Shown piece by piece: positions 7,571-14,775 of a stretch of DNA of 28,371 bases. Position 1 is the first letter of the stretch, and every line of letters begins with the position of its first letter. The notes under the pieces were generated by a model. It was given only the letters and a program-made list of their open reading frames with translations. It searched no databases and had not been told where the DNA came from. This DNA comes from JBBAFS01 sp041655255 (GTDB lineage: Bacteria > Spirochaetota > Spirochaetia > Sphaerochaetales > Sphaerochaetaceae): the NCBI GenBank assembly GCA_041655255.1, contig JBBAFS010000013.1:1-28371 (forward strand), read 5' to 3'. The position numbers and the translations under genes are program-made.

Positions 7571-10024
7571 ATGAGTAGGCAATTACCATTTGACCCAAAA
7601 ACGTTACGAAAAAGTGAAACGCTTGCTATGCAACCAATCCCTTTGAACCAATATGAAGCGAACTTTAAAAAAGAGTTAGACCTCTATGGCAAAGAGCGCC
7701 TCATTGCTGTCTTTTACGATATGTTGGTCATCAGAGAGTTTGAAACGATGCTCGATTCAATTAAAAGAGAGGGGAGTTACCAAGACATTACATACAACCA
7801 CCTTGGACCTGCCCACCTCTCAATCGGTCAAGAATCGGCGGCTGTAGGTCAAGCGATGGTGTTAGAGCCCGAAGATTTTATCTTTGGCAGTCACCGAAGT
7901 CATGGAGAGATCTTAGCAAAGTGTTTTTCTGCTATTGCTAAAATGGATGATCAAGAAATCGTACAGGCTTTAGAAAGTTATGGCGGAGGGGTGACCTACA
8001 ACGTTGTAGATAAACATTATGAGAACAGCAGTATCAAAGATTTAGCTGAGAACTATGTTCTGTATGGAACGTTAGCTGAAATCTATGCAAAATCAACCGG
8101 GTTCTTACAAGGCCTTGGTGGTTCAATGCACGCCTTTTTCGCCCCATTTGGAAGTATGCCCAATAACGCCATTGTTGGAGGATCGGGAACTATTGCCTTT
8201 GGTTCAGCCTTATATAAAAAGGTGAACCGTAAAAAAGGTATTGTTATTGCCAATATTGGTGATGGCTCTTTAGCTCGAGGTCCTGTGTGGGAAGCGATGA
8301 ATATGGCAGCGATGGATCAATACCACACATTATGGAAAGAGATGAAAGGTGCTCCTCCTTACATGATTAATGTGTTTAACAACCTCTATGGAATGGGAGG
8401 ACAGCCCATTGGAGAGACTGGAGGACAACGAGTAGCTGCCCGAATTGGTAGTGGAGTGAACCCCTATTCTATGCACGCTGAACGGGTAGATGGTTTTAAT
8501 CCACTTGCTGTTGCTGAAGCCACAAGTAGAAAAAAAGAGTTACTGTTAGAAGGGAAAGGACCAGTTCTCCTTGATACCATCACCTACCGCTTCAGTGGTC
8601 ATAGCCCCTCAGATGCAATGACTTACCGTAGTAAAGAGGAGTTAGATGCCTTCAGAGAGCAAGATCCTGTATTTGCCTACGGTCGATATATTGTGGAAAA
8701 CAACCTTGTAACTGAAGATGACTTACAAAACATGCACACTCGTATCTTAAAGAAGATGAAAAAAACATTAGAACTTGCTATTGATACAACAGTGAGTCCT
8801 CTTATTACACCTAAAGATATTGAACATGTGATGTTCAGTAACGGTAGTGTTGAAAAGTGGGATGACCGAGAAGTCGAACTGTCTCAGACTCTAGAAGAGA
8901 ACCCAAGAGTTCAACAAATTGCGCGCAGAAATCGGTATGCCTTTGATGCCGAAGGAAAAGAGTACCCAGCAAACAGACAATACCAATATCGTGATGCAGT
9001 ATTTGAGGCGATGACCCACCGTTTTAGTATCGACCCGACAATGATTGCATACGGTGAAGATCATCGAGATTGGGGTGGAGCATTCGCTTGCTATCGAGGA
9101 TTAACAGAACTACTGCCATACCACCGATTCTTTAACTCACCCATCAGTGAAGCTGCCATTGTTGGTAGCGGTGTTGGATATGCCCTTAGTGGTGGAAGAG
9201 CCGTTGTGGAGTTAATGTATTGTGATTTCTTAGGATGTGCAGGTGATGAGGTCTTCAACCAAATGCCTAAATGGCAATCGATGTCAGCAGGGGCATTAAA
9301 GATGCCACTAGTGCTGAGAGTGTCGGTTGGTAATAAATATGGAGCACAACACTCTCAAGAGTGGACTGCTATGGTTGGTAGTGTCCCTGGCTTAAAAGCT
9401 ATGTATCCCGCAACCCCCTATGATGTGAAAGGGATGCTTAACTATGCTTTAAGAGGAACTGACCCAGTCGTGTTCTTTGAGAGTCAAAAGTTATATGGCA
9501 TAGGGGAGCGGTTTGTAAAAGAGGGTGTACCCACTGGCTATTATGAGATCGAAGAGGGTGAACCTGTGATCCGTAAAGAGGGGAAAGATCTTACCATCAT
9601 GACGTTAGGGCCAACTCTCTATCCAGCTGTTGAAGCAGCTACTCAACTTCAACAATATGGTGTAGATGCTGAAATCATTGACTTAAGATGGATTAACCCT
9701 CTGAAGTATGAACTGCTTGTAGAATCAATTAAAAAGACAGGAAAAGGAGTGTTAGTAACAGATAGCTCAGAGCGTGGAAGTTTCTTACACACTGTTGCTT
9801 CAAATCTTTCTCGCTTAGCTTTCTCTTTCTTAGATGCACCGTTAACTGTCATTGGATCACAAAACTGGATTACTCCTCCTGCCGAGATGGAAGAGTACTT
9901 TTTCCCACAAGTCGAATCAATTCTCGACTCCATACACGAACAAGTACTTCCATTACCTAACTACACCTCTGTAAAAGATAAAACAGATAATGAGTTTTAC
10001 CGGCTCTCTGCAAAAGGGGTATAA
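7571..10024 (+). CDS. Fused E1 alpha/beta 2-oxoacid (pyruvate) dehydrogenase
   Basis: 817 residues joining both thiamine-diphosphate decarboxylase subunits. Residues ~40-430 are E1 alpha, with GSHRSHGEILAK, GFLQGLGGSMHAF and the ThDP motif from GDGSLARG (~231) to the Asn of VFNNLYGMGG. Residues ~470-810 are E1 beta, with IAYGEDHRDWGGAF, FNSPISEAAIVGSGVGYA, GNKYGAQHSQEW and LRWINPLKYE. Bacterial E1 of this type is normally two genes. The fusion has no internal start or frameshift. Between the HRSHGE and GGSMH blocks lies an insertion of roughly 40 residues relative to a standard E1 alpha. It is the last gene of the DeoR-E2-E3-E1 operon and is followed by a strong terminator. Together with E2 and E3 it should convert pyruvate, or a related oxoacid, to the acyl-CoA. 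Confidence 0.93.
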   Translation: MSRQLPFDPKTLRKSETLAMQPIPLNQYEANFKKELDLYGKERLIAVFYDMLVIREFETMLDSIKREGSYQDITYNHLGPAHLSIGQESAAVGQAMVLEPEDFIFGSHRSHGEILAKCFSAIAKMDDQEIVQALESYGGGVTYNVVDKHYENSSIKDLAENYVLYGTLAEIYAKSTGFLQGLGGSMHAFFAPFGSMPNNAIVGGSGTIAFGSALYKKVNRKKGIVIANIGDGSLARGPVWEAMNMAAMDQYHTLWKEMKGAPPYMINVFNNLYGMGGQPIGETGGQRVAARIGSGVNPYSMHAERVDGFNPLAVAEATSRKKELLLEGKGPVLLDTITYRFSGHSPSDAMTYRSKEELDAFREQDPVFAYGRYIVENNLVTEDDLQNMHTRILKKMKKTLELAIDTTVSPLITPKDIEHVMFSNGSVEKWDDREVELSQTLEENPRVQQIARRNRYAFDAEGKEYPANRQYQYRDAVFEAMTHRFSIDPTMIAYGEDHRDWGGAFACYRGLTELLPYHRFFNSPISEAAIVGSGVGYALSGGRAVVELMYCDFLGCAGDEVFNQMPKWQSMSAGALKMPLVLRVSVGNKYGAQHSQEWTAMVGSVPGLKAMYPATPYDVKGMLNYALRGTDPVVFFESQKLYGIGERFVKEGVPTGYYEIEEGEPVIRKEGKDLTIMTLGPTLYPAVEAATQLQQYGVDAEIIDLRWINPLKYELLVESIKKTGKGVLVTDSSERGSFLHTVASNLSRLAFSFLDAPLTVIGSQNWITPPAEMEEYFFPQVESILDSIHEQVLPLPNYTSVKDKTDNEFYRLSAKGV

Positions 10025-10044
10025 GAAAATTATCTCATATCAAT

Positions 10045-10082
10045 AAAACAGTCCTTAGCTTTTTAACTAAGGACTGTTTTTT
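10045..10082. terminator. Bidirectional terminator between convergent operons
   Basis: AAAACAGTCCTTAG (10045-10058) pairs perfectly with CTAAGGACTGTTTT (10067-10080) around loop CTTTTTAA, with six T after the stem's GC part. The A-run on the other arm gives a U-tract on the minus strand too, so it can end both the E1 transcript and the leftward VOC/YjbQ/TIM transcript. Confidence 0.9.
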
Positions 10083-10106
10083 ACATATAGCAAAAATTAG
10101 TAATGT

Positions 10107-10634
10107 CTACGTTAAAGGATAGACTAATTCAGGTTCATGTCTCCGTTTAGGGCGACTAATAAGTTCAATTGTAGTTCCAATAAGGTCTTCAGTATCCAAA
10201 TAGGCATAATGACCATCTCCATCAAGACCAAATCCTTTACCATCCATAATCATTTCAATACCGATGGATTTTGCCTTAAGAATTTCTTTTTCAATATCGT
10301 CTACAACTACTCCCAAGTGGTGAATTCCATATCCATGATTTTCAATAAATTCTTTATATACAGATTCCCCAGAAAGGTTTTGAATCAACTCGATACGCAT
10401 TGGTCCAATATTTGACAATGCGATACGCATACTGTAGTTTGCAGGCTTTCCACGATAACTCATCTCTTTCACAAATGGTTTTTGGTACGTGTAGAAGCTC
10501 CATGGTCCAATCCCAAAAACCTCATAATAATGACTTACCGCTTCATCAAGGTCTTTAACTACAAAAGCTACTTGAGCTATTTCTTTCTCTTTTAAAAAAT
10601 CTAGTTTTGATAACATAATAGTTCTTTTAATCAT
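10107..10634 (-). CDS. VOC (glyoxalase/bleomycin-resistance fold) family protein
   Basis: 175 residues with the two beta-alpha-beta-beta-beta units of the vicinal-oxygen-chelate fold. The first unit starts QVAFVVKDLDEAVSHYYEVFGIGPW; the second starts IHHLGVVVDDIEKEI and ends in the metal-ligand Glu of TTIELI. The first metal-ligand position (usually His) is Gln21, as in some members carrying the FGIGPW motif. The closest general class is the methylmalonyl-CoA-epimerase/glyoxalase-4 group, but the reaction is unknown. Third gene of the leftward operon: its ATG overlaps the YjbQ stop (ATGA at 10634-10631). The AGGAG lies only 1 nt from this ATG and a second ATG sits at 10616, so the exact start is uncertain by six codons. 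Confidence 0.85.
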   Translation of the reverse strand: MIKRTIMLSKLDFLKEKEIAQVAFVVKDLDEAVSHYYEVFGIGPWSFYTYQKPFVKEMSYRGKPANYSMRIALSNIGPMRIELIQNLSGESVYKEFIENHGYGIHHLGVVVDDIEKEILKAKSIGIEMIMDGKGFGLDGDGHYAYLDTEDLIGTTIELISRPKRRHEPELVYPLT

Positions 10635-11131
10635 TCTCCTATTATCTGAACTTGAGCGACCCTTTTTCTTGCCCTGATTTGATCCCAGTCGACAAAGTAG
10701 ATGTATCCAAATTCTCCCAAATCGAGGCTCCCATCGACGACCACTACTGTCTCTGAACGACCAAAAATGACAGAGCGTAAATGAGCATCAGTATTAAGAC
10801 TTGTCCATTCACCTTCTTCACCATAATCCATAGCAAACTTTATATGCTCGGGACCAGGATGTAAGTACTGTCCTTCATAGCGGCATGAGGGAATTATTTT
10901 CTCCATTACATTACATAAATCTTGTTGGAGAAATTCTAACCCAAAATAAGTTTGATCATGTGATCCTTCTTGAGTCATGACGGAACATGTTGTGTGATGT
11001 GAATAGACCACACAAATTCCATTTTTGATTTTTGATTTCTCTAAGATAGACTTCACTTGTGTTGTGACATCATGAAATGTGGGATTAGTACCCGCTGATT
11101 GTAGCTCAATAGTTTCTCTAAAGACTTTCAT
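10631..11131 (-). CDS. yjbQ: YjbQ/UPF0047 family protein
   Basis: 166 residues of the compact YjbQ fold. Conserved elements are YSHHTTCSVMTQE (residues ~44-56), HPGPEHIKFAMD, TSLNTDAHLRSVIFG and DGSLDLGEFGYIYFVDWD, matching the family's HHTT, NxDAHL and LGxW-like blocks with clustered His residues suited to metal or phosphate binding. E. coli YjbQ has a weak thiamine-phosphate-synthase activity; the physiological role is unresolved. Here it sits between a phosphosugar-isomerase-like gene and a VOC gene, which hints at sugar-phosphate metabolism. The ATG has a good RBS (GAGGAG, 6-nt spacing) and the gene begins 24 bp after the TIM-like stop. Confidence 0.88.
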   Translation of the reverse strand: MKVFRETIELQSAGTNPTFHDVTTQVKSILEKSKIKNGICVVYSHHTTCSVMTQEGSHDQTYFGLEFLQQDLCNVMEKIIPSCRYEGQYLHPGPEHIKFAMDYGEEGEWTSLNTDAHLRSVIFGRSETVVVVDGSLDLGEFGYIYFVDWDQIRARKRVAQVQIIGE

Positions 11132-11155
11132 TTCGTACTCCTCAATAAGATAATT

Positions 11156-11854
11156 TTATGTTCTATCGTCCCAAGCTTTCCTAACTGCTTGGACCATTTC
11201 CTCAATCATTGCAAAAGGATCTTTAGCTTTCATAATACCACTAGAAGAGCCAGTTGCCTCAGCTCCATGATAGATAACGTTATAAACGTCATTACCATTA
11301 GAAATTCCAGCACCCTGTAAAACAAAGATATTTTTATTAACAGACTTTATAGCTTCAATAGAAGTCTTTACATAGGCCATATCACTTGTTTGGCCGGTTC
11401 CTATAAGTTCTGTAGGTTCTGCTACTATTACATTTGGTTCTAACAGAGCGATTGCCTGAGATTCAATCACAGTGTTTGCACATACAATAGTACCTAAGCC
11501 AACTTCATTTGCTCGATCAATACATTTTTTGATTGAGTCATAAGAAATTGGTTTCTCGGCATGGTTCAACATTACCCCATGAGCACCAGCTGCCTTAACC
11601 CCTTCTGCTAGAATATCTGCCAAACCTCTTCCGACAGGGATAGGGTCAATGTGGGGGGCAATGATATAAAGGTTTTTAGTTTGTTCAGCTATACGCCTTA
11701 TTTCAGTAAAAGGAGTAGTGAAAATAATGTCAACATTATAGCGTTTAGAAATATCATCAGCCACAAGAGCCATTTCTAACACATCATCTCCATAAACATA
11801 GTTTTTTGGCCCAATCTCAAAAAATGGGGCTTTAAGCCCAAATTGTTCATACAT
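11156..11854 (-). CDS. Archaeal-type triosephosphate isomerase-like sugar-phosphate isomerase
   Basis: 232 residues, the short length of archaeal-type TIM (bacterial TIM is about 250). Catalytic positions are visible: Lys17 (GPKNYVYG), His98 in VMLNHAEK and Glu146 in VAEPTELIGTG. Phosphate-binding segments follow (LQGAGISNGNDV and TGSSSGIMKAKDP). The Asn that normally precedes the catalytic Lys in NxK is Gly15 here. This enzyme is clustered with transport and sugar-isomerase genes rather than glycolytic genes. I therefore infer a paralogue acting on another short phosphosugar (compare the TIM-like tetrulose-phosphate isomerases of erythritol catabolism), though plain TIM activity is possible. 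First gene of a leftward operon with its own promoter and a good RBS (GGAG, 6-nt spacing). Confidence 0.87.
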   Translation of the reverse strand: MYEQFGLKAPFFEIGPKNYVYGDDVLEMALVADDISKRYNVDIIFTTPFTEIRRIAEQTKNLYIIAPHIDPIPVGRGLADILAEGVKAAGAHGVMLNHAEKPISYDSIKKCIDRANEVGLGTIVCANTVIESQAIALLEPNVIVAEPTELIGTGQTSDMAYVKTSIEAIKSVNKNIFVLQGAGISNGNDVYNVIYHGAEATGSSSGIMKAKDPFAMIEEMVQAVRKAWDDRT

Positions 11855-11881
11855 ATAATTCTCCAGATTGAATATAATTTT

Positions 11882-11909
11882 ATTATATCAAAACTTATGA
11901 ATTAATCAA
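11882..11909 (-). promoter_or_regulatory. Leftward promoter of the TIM-like/YjbQ/VOC operon
   Basis: On the minus strand TTGATT (11909-11904), a 16-bp spacer and a perfect TATAAT (11887-11882). The start is expected near 11876, about 20 bases before the ATG at 11854. It lies back to back with the rightward SIS/DeoR promoter. Confidence 0.65.
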
Positions 11910-11941
11910 CAAATTTAAGTAAAAGAGTGCTATACTTTATG

Positions 11942-11970
11942 TTAAGAAAAGATTTAAGTTGTGTTATACT
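11942..11970 (+). promoter_or_regulatory. Rightward promoter of the SIS isomerase-DeoR operon
   Basis: TTAAGA at 11942-11947, a 17-bp spacer and TATACT at 11965-11970. A second copy of the -10-containing sequence GTGYTATACTT lies at 11927-11937 (the first base of the -10 copy is 11961) without a good -35. ATTTAAG occurs three times in this divergent region (11913, 11952, 11978). Confidence 0.5.
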
Positions 11971-11988
11971 TATAAAAATTTAAGAAAA

Positions 11989-12010
11989 CGAAAGTAAAAG
12001 GACCGAAAAT
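11989..12010. promoter_or_regulatory. Candidate DeoR operator (CGAAAGT/CGAAAAT repeats)
   Basis: CGAAAGT at 11989-11995 and CGAAAAT at 12004-12010 lie just downstream of the rightward promoter. The CGAAAGT motif recurs twice upstream of the binding-protein gene (13557, 13567). On the opposite strand it reads CTTTCGTTTTC-like, resembling operators reported for AgaR-type DeoR proteins. The role is inferred. Confidence 0.4.
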
Positions 12011-12029
12011 AGTAATAGGAGTCAACAAA

Positions 12030-12626
12030 ATGAAAGAAAAAGAAGCAATTATGTCTGCTATGAAATCACTTGAAATCGAAAGTGATGGAATTAATCAGCT
12101 AAAATCATATCTTGATGAAAAGCCATTTATGGAAGCTGTTCATGCCTTAGCAAAAGCCGAAAGAATCGCTACTTGTGCAAGTGGATCTAGTGGATTTGCT
12201 GCAATGAAATTTTCACACTCTCTTAATTGTATTGAATTGCCAGCTAAGTTTATGGCCCCCTCTGAAGCAGTTCATGGAGGGCTTGGTTATTTAAAAAAAG
12301 ATGACGTTGTTGTTATGGTATCACGAGGTGGCAAAACAGTTGAGTTATTGCCAATCATAAAAGCATGTAAAGAAAAAGAAGTCATTTTAATAGGGGTTAC
12401 AGAAAACCTCTCTTCTACACTAGCACAACAGTCAGACATAGTTCTGCCGTTACAAATTGAGAAAGAATCTGATAAATTTAATGTTATGGCAACTACTAGC
12501 TTTATTGTTACAATTGCTCTGTTTGATGCTTTGCTCGTAGCACTCATGGAAGTTACTGGCTATAAGTTGGAGCAGTTTGCTAAAATACATCCAGGAGGAG
12601 CCGTAGGAGATCTATTGAATAAATAA
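12030..12626 (+). CDS. SIS-domain sugar-phosphate isomerase (KpsF/GutQ-like, no CBS domains)
   Basis: 198 residues, a single sugar-isomerase domain. Typical blocks are ATCASGSSGFAAMKFSHSL (residues ~46-64), VSRGGKTVELLPIIKACK for phosphate binding, and a C-terminal IHPGGAVGDLL like the HPAGSLG end of KpsF/GutQ. Those arabinose-5-phosphate isomerases carry two CBS domains after this point, which are absent here. That and the context argue for a catabolic aldose/ketose phosphate isomerase rather than a Kdo-pathway enzyme. A strong RBS (AGGAG, 8-nt spacing) precedes the ATG. The DeoR gene follows 25 bp later, and the TIM-like operon diverges upstream. The exact substrate is unknown. Confidence 0.87.
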   Translation: MKEKEAIMSAMKSLEIESDGINQLKSYLDEKPFMEAVHALAKAERIATCASGSSGFAAMKFSHSLNCIELPAKFMAPSEAVHGGLGYLKKDDVVVMVSRGGKTVELLPIIKACKEKEVILIGVTENLSSTLAQQSDIVLPLQIEKESDKFNVMATTSFIVTIALFDALLVALMEVTGYKLEQFAKIHPGGAVGDLLNK

Positions 12627-12651
12627 TAACTCTCCTGTGAGGCTAAGGAAT

Positions 12652-13419
12652 ATGAAATCTAAACTGAATGCTCGTCGTAGAGAAATAGTAGAAATTCTCG
12701 GTAGGGAAAACGTTGTAAGAGTAGCTCAACTAAGCCAATATTTTGGAACATCTGAAGTCACAATTCGTAGTGATTTAATGGAATTAGAGCAAATAGGCGT
12801 GTTAGAGAGGATTCCAGGGGGTGCTTTGCAAACCTTGAAGAATTATTACACAATGGATTACCACCAACGAAAAGCTCAAAATATCGATGAAAAAAAGAGA
12901 ATAGCAGAAGTCGCCACATCGTTAGTTAAAGATGGGGAAACGTTATTAATCTCTGCAGGAACGACTACTTACTATTTAGCATTGGAATTGAAAAAGCTTA
13001 CAAATTTAAAGATCCTTACTAACTCGGTTAGTGTAGCAACAGAATTAGGATACAATCCAACCTTTAAAATTGTTCTTTTAGGCGGATCTTTTAACTCACA
13101 ATATCTTTTTACCTATGGGGATGATGCAGTAGAACAACTAAGAGGATATCGCGCAGATAAATTATTTTTATCTGTTGATGGAGTTAATGTTGATTCTGGT
13201 TTGAGTACCTATCATGCTGAGGAATCTGGTCTTGTAAAACTGATGCTTGAGCGATCAAGTACAAAGATAGTCATTGCAGATCACTCAAAAGTTGGGCGAG
13301 AAAGTTACAGTAGACTTGGTTCTCTTGAGCATATCGATTATTTCATCACCGATAAAAAATCTGATGCACAACTTCTAAAAGAGATAAGAAGTGCTGGGGT
13401 AGAGGTTCTTCAGAAATAG
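12652..13419 (+). CDS. DeoR-family transcriptional regulator of the sugar-phosphate locus
   Basis: About 255 residues. The N-terminal winged HTH (NVVRVAQLSQYFGTSEVTIRSD, split here as VRVAQLSQYF and TSEVTIRSD) is followed by LEQIGVLERIPGGAL. The sensor domain shows SAGTTTYYLALEL, TNSVSVATELG, LLGGSFNSQ, LFLSVDGVNVDSGLSTYH and IADHSKVGRESY, the pattern expected for sensing a phosphorylated sugar. The frame is open back to GTG at 12637, but the ATG at 12652 has a GAGG/AAGGA region just before it and begins a normal DeoR N terminus, so I use it. It shares a transcript with the SIS isomerase and probably controls both divergent operons and the transporter, through CGAAAGT motifs (inferred). Confidence 0.9.
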   Translation: MKSKLNARRREIVEILGRENVVRVAQLSQYFGTSEVTIRSDLMELEQIGVLERIPGGALQTLKNYYTMDYHQRKAQNIDEKKRIAEVATSLVKDGETLLISAGTTTYYLALELKKLTNLKILTNSVSVATELGYNPTFKIVLLGGSFNSQYLFTYGDDAVEQLRGYRADKLFLSVDGVNVDSGLSTYHAEESGLVKLMLERSSTKIVIADHSKVGRESYSRLGSLEHIDYFITDKKSDAQLLKEIRSAGVEVLQK

Positions 13420-13555
13420 TTTAATTAGGTATACATAAATCTTATATCTTGTAATCTCTTTATTTGAATAAATATTTGAAGAAACTGTGAAATTCATTGA
13501 TTTTTAATCAGAGAAAATTTTTATACAAAGTGTGAAAAAGCATGGTTTGAAATAA

Positions 13556-13573
13556 TCGAAAGTTTTCGAAAGT
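13556..13573. promoter_or_regulatory. Palindromic/direct-repeat operator candidate upstream of the importer
   Basis: TCGAAA GT TTTCGA (13556-13569) is a perfect inverted repeat. In the same stretch CGAAAGT is directly repeated at 13557 and 13567, exactly one helical turn apart. It lies 20 bp upstream of the -35 box of the binding-protein promoter and shares CGAAAGT with the isomerase-DeoR leader at 11989. Confidence 0.5.
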
Positions 13574-13592
13574 CTGTTTACATAGTTTTTTC

Positions 13593-13621
13593 TTGACTTG
13601 TGGGCTTTCAGACTATATGGT
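13593..13621 (+). promoter_or_regulatory. Promoter of the FbpABC/AfuABC-type importer operon
   Basis: TTGACT at 13593-13598 serves as -35. The -10 is TATATG at 13614-13619 (15-bp spacer) or TATGGT at 13616-13621 (17-bp spacer). The start would be near 13626, about 30 bases before the ATG at 13656. Confidence 0.45.
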
Positions 13622-13655
13622 TTTAATATCACAAATAACCATAAGGAGAGTGAAA

Positions 13656-14696
13656 ATGAAAATGTGGAAAAAAGTGTCAATTGTTGCTTTGGTGCTTATT
13701 GTAAGTAGCACAATGCTTTTTGCTCAAGGTAAAGGAGAACAGAAAGCCACTACGCTTTCGGTCTACACTGCATTAACTGATGAAGAGGCTATTATCTTTT
13801 TTGATGAGTTCACAAAAGATACTGGAATCAAAGTCAACTATGTGAGATTGAGTGTCGGAGAAGTTGTTACTCGATTAAAAGCAGAAAAAGATAATCCTCA
13901 AGTTTCCTTATTTGTAGGAGGAGCTGTTGACCAGCATAAAGATCTAGCTGCTTCTGGAATTTTACTTCCTTATCGCTCAAAAAACGCTGATAGTATCACT
14001 GCAAAAGAGCATTTGCCAAGTGATAACATGTATACACCATTTTCTGCTGTAGCTTCTTGTATTATTAGTAATACCGAATGGCTCAAGAAAAATGGTCTTT
14101 CTGCACCTCGATCATGGGCAGAACTAACAAAGCCAGAGTTTAGAGATAACGTTACAATTGCTCACCCAGCTACTTCTGGTGCTGCATATACTGTTCTTTC
14201 AACTTTAGCTCAAATGATGGGTGTTGAGCCTGCATTTAATTATCTTCAGCAGTTAGATAGAAATATTGTTCAGTATACCAAAAGTGGAGCTGCTCCAATT
14301 AGAATGGCAGGTTTAGGTGAAAGTGGAATTGCTATTGGATATGATGATGATGCAAAAACCATTCAAGCAAGTGGGTATCCTCTTCAAATTACCTATCCTT
14401 CAGAAGGTACAGGATATGAAATTTCATGTGCAGCACTTATTAAAGGTGGACCTGCTCGTGAGTTAGAGACTGCTCAAGAGTTCTTAGACTGGATCTTAGG
14501 TGAGAAATCCCAAAGACTATGGGCCGAGACTCTCTATCGCACACCATTGAATAACGATATTAGTATTCCAGCTAGTTATACACCTTTTGCTGATATTAAA
14601 CTTGTTGATCTTGATAACGATTGGTCTTCTGCCAATAAAGTAATGCTTATCGATCGCTTTGAGAGGCAAGTAAGAAGTAAAGAAAATGTTCTTTAA
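13656..14696 (+). CDS. ABC transporter substrate-binding protein, FbpA/AfuA-like
   Basis: 346 residues. A signal peptide (MKMWKKVSIVALVLIVSSTM, continuing LFAQ) has no lipobox Cys, so a soluble periplasmic protein is expected. The mature part begins LSVYTALTDEEAIIFFDEFTKDTGIKV, the usual opening of the iron/2-aminoethylphosphonate/sugar-phosphate binding cluster. Later it has AVASCIISNTEWLKKNGL, GAAYTVLSTLAQMMG and YPSEGTGYEISCAALIKGG. ATG 13656 has AAGGAG 7 nt upstream. A longer frame from TTG 13593 is rejected because that codon is the -35 box. Homologues are often labelled ferric-iron binding, but AfuA of the same type binds hexose phosphates. The neighbouring phosphosugar isomerases and DeoR make a phosphorylated sugar the better guess. 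It is followed by an intercistronic hairpin and then the permease. Confidence 0.85.
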   Translation: MKMWKKVSIVALVLIVSSTMLFAQGKGEQKATTLSVYTALTDEEAIIFFDEFTKDTGIKVNYVRLSVGEVVTRLKAEKDNPQVSLFVGGAVDQHKDLAASGILLPYRSKNADSITAKEHLPSDNMYTPFSAVASCIISNTEWLKKNGLSAPRSWAELTKPEFRDNVTIAHPATSGAAYTVLSTLAQMMGVEPAFNYLQQLDRNIVQYTKSGAAPIRMAGLGESGIAIGYDDDAKTIQASGYPLQITYPSEGTGYEISCAALIKGGPARELETAQEFLDWILGEKSQRLWAETLYRTPLNNDISIPASYTPFADIKLVDLDNDWSSANKVMLIDRFERQVRSKENVL

Positions 14697-14723
14697 CAGG
14701 GCCATGTGGAAATAAATAATATG

Positions 14724-14752
14724 TGGCCGCAACAGTGTAACTGAAGCGGCCA
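14724..14752 (+). promoter_or_regulatory. Intercistronic hairpin between binding protein and permease
   Basis: TGGCCGC (14724-14730) pairs with GCGGCCA (14746-14752). Inside, CAGT (14733-14736) pairs with ACTG (14740-14743) across AA/AA, with loop GTA. GGCCA at 14700-14704 could instead pair with TGGCC at 14724-14728, so two alternative folds exist. No T-run follows. It probably stabilises the upstream binding-protein mRNA or attenuates read-through. Confidence 0.6.
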
Positions 14753-14775
14753 TGCTTATCGATGGAGGTATTATT

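Noticed and set aside
10137..10415. 92-codon plus-strand frame
   Set aside because: Antisense to the VOC gene, with low-complexity Asn/Phe/Ile-rich translation typical of a shadow frame.
12637..12651. GTG 12637 as the start of the second DeoR gene
   Set aside because: No RBS precedes it and it adds five atypical residues; ATG 12652 has purine-rich RBS sequence directly upstream.
13593..13655. N-terminal extension of the first binding protein from TTG 13593
   Set aside because: The TTG is part of the -35 box, while ATG 13656 has an ideal RBS and starts a proper signal peptide.
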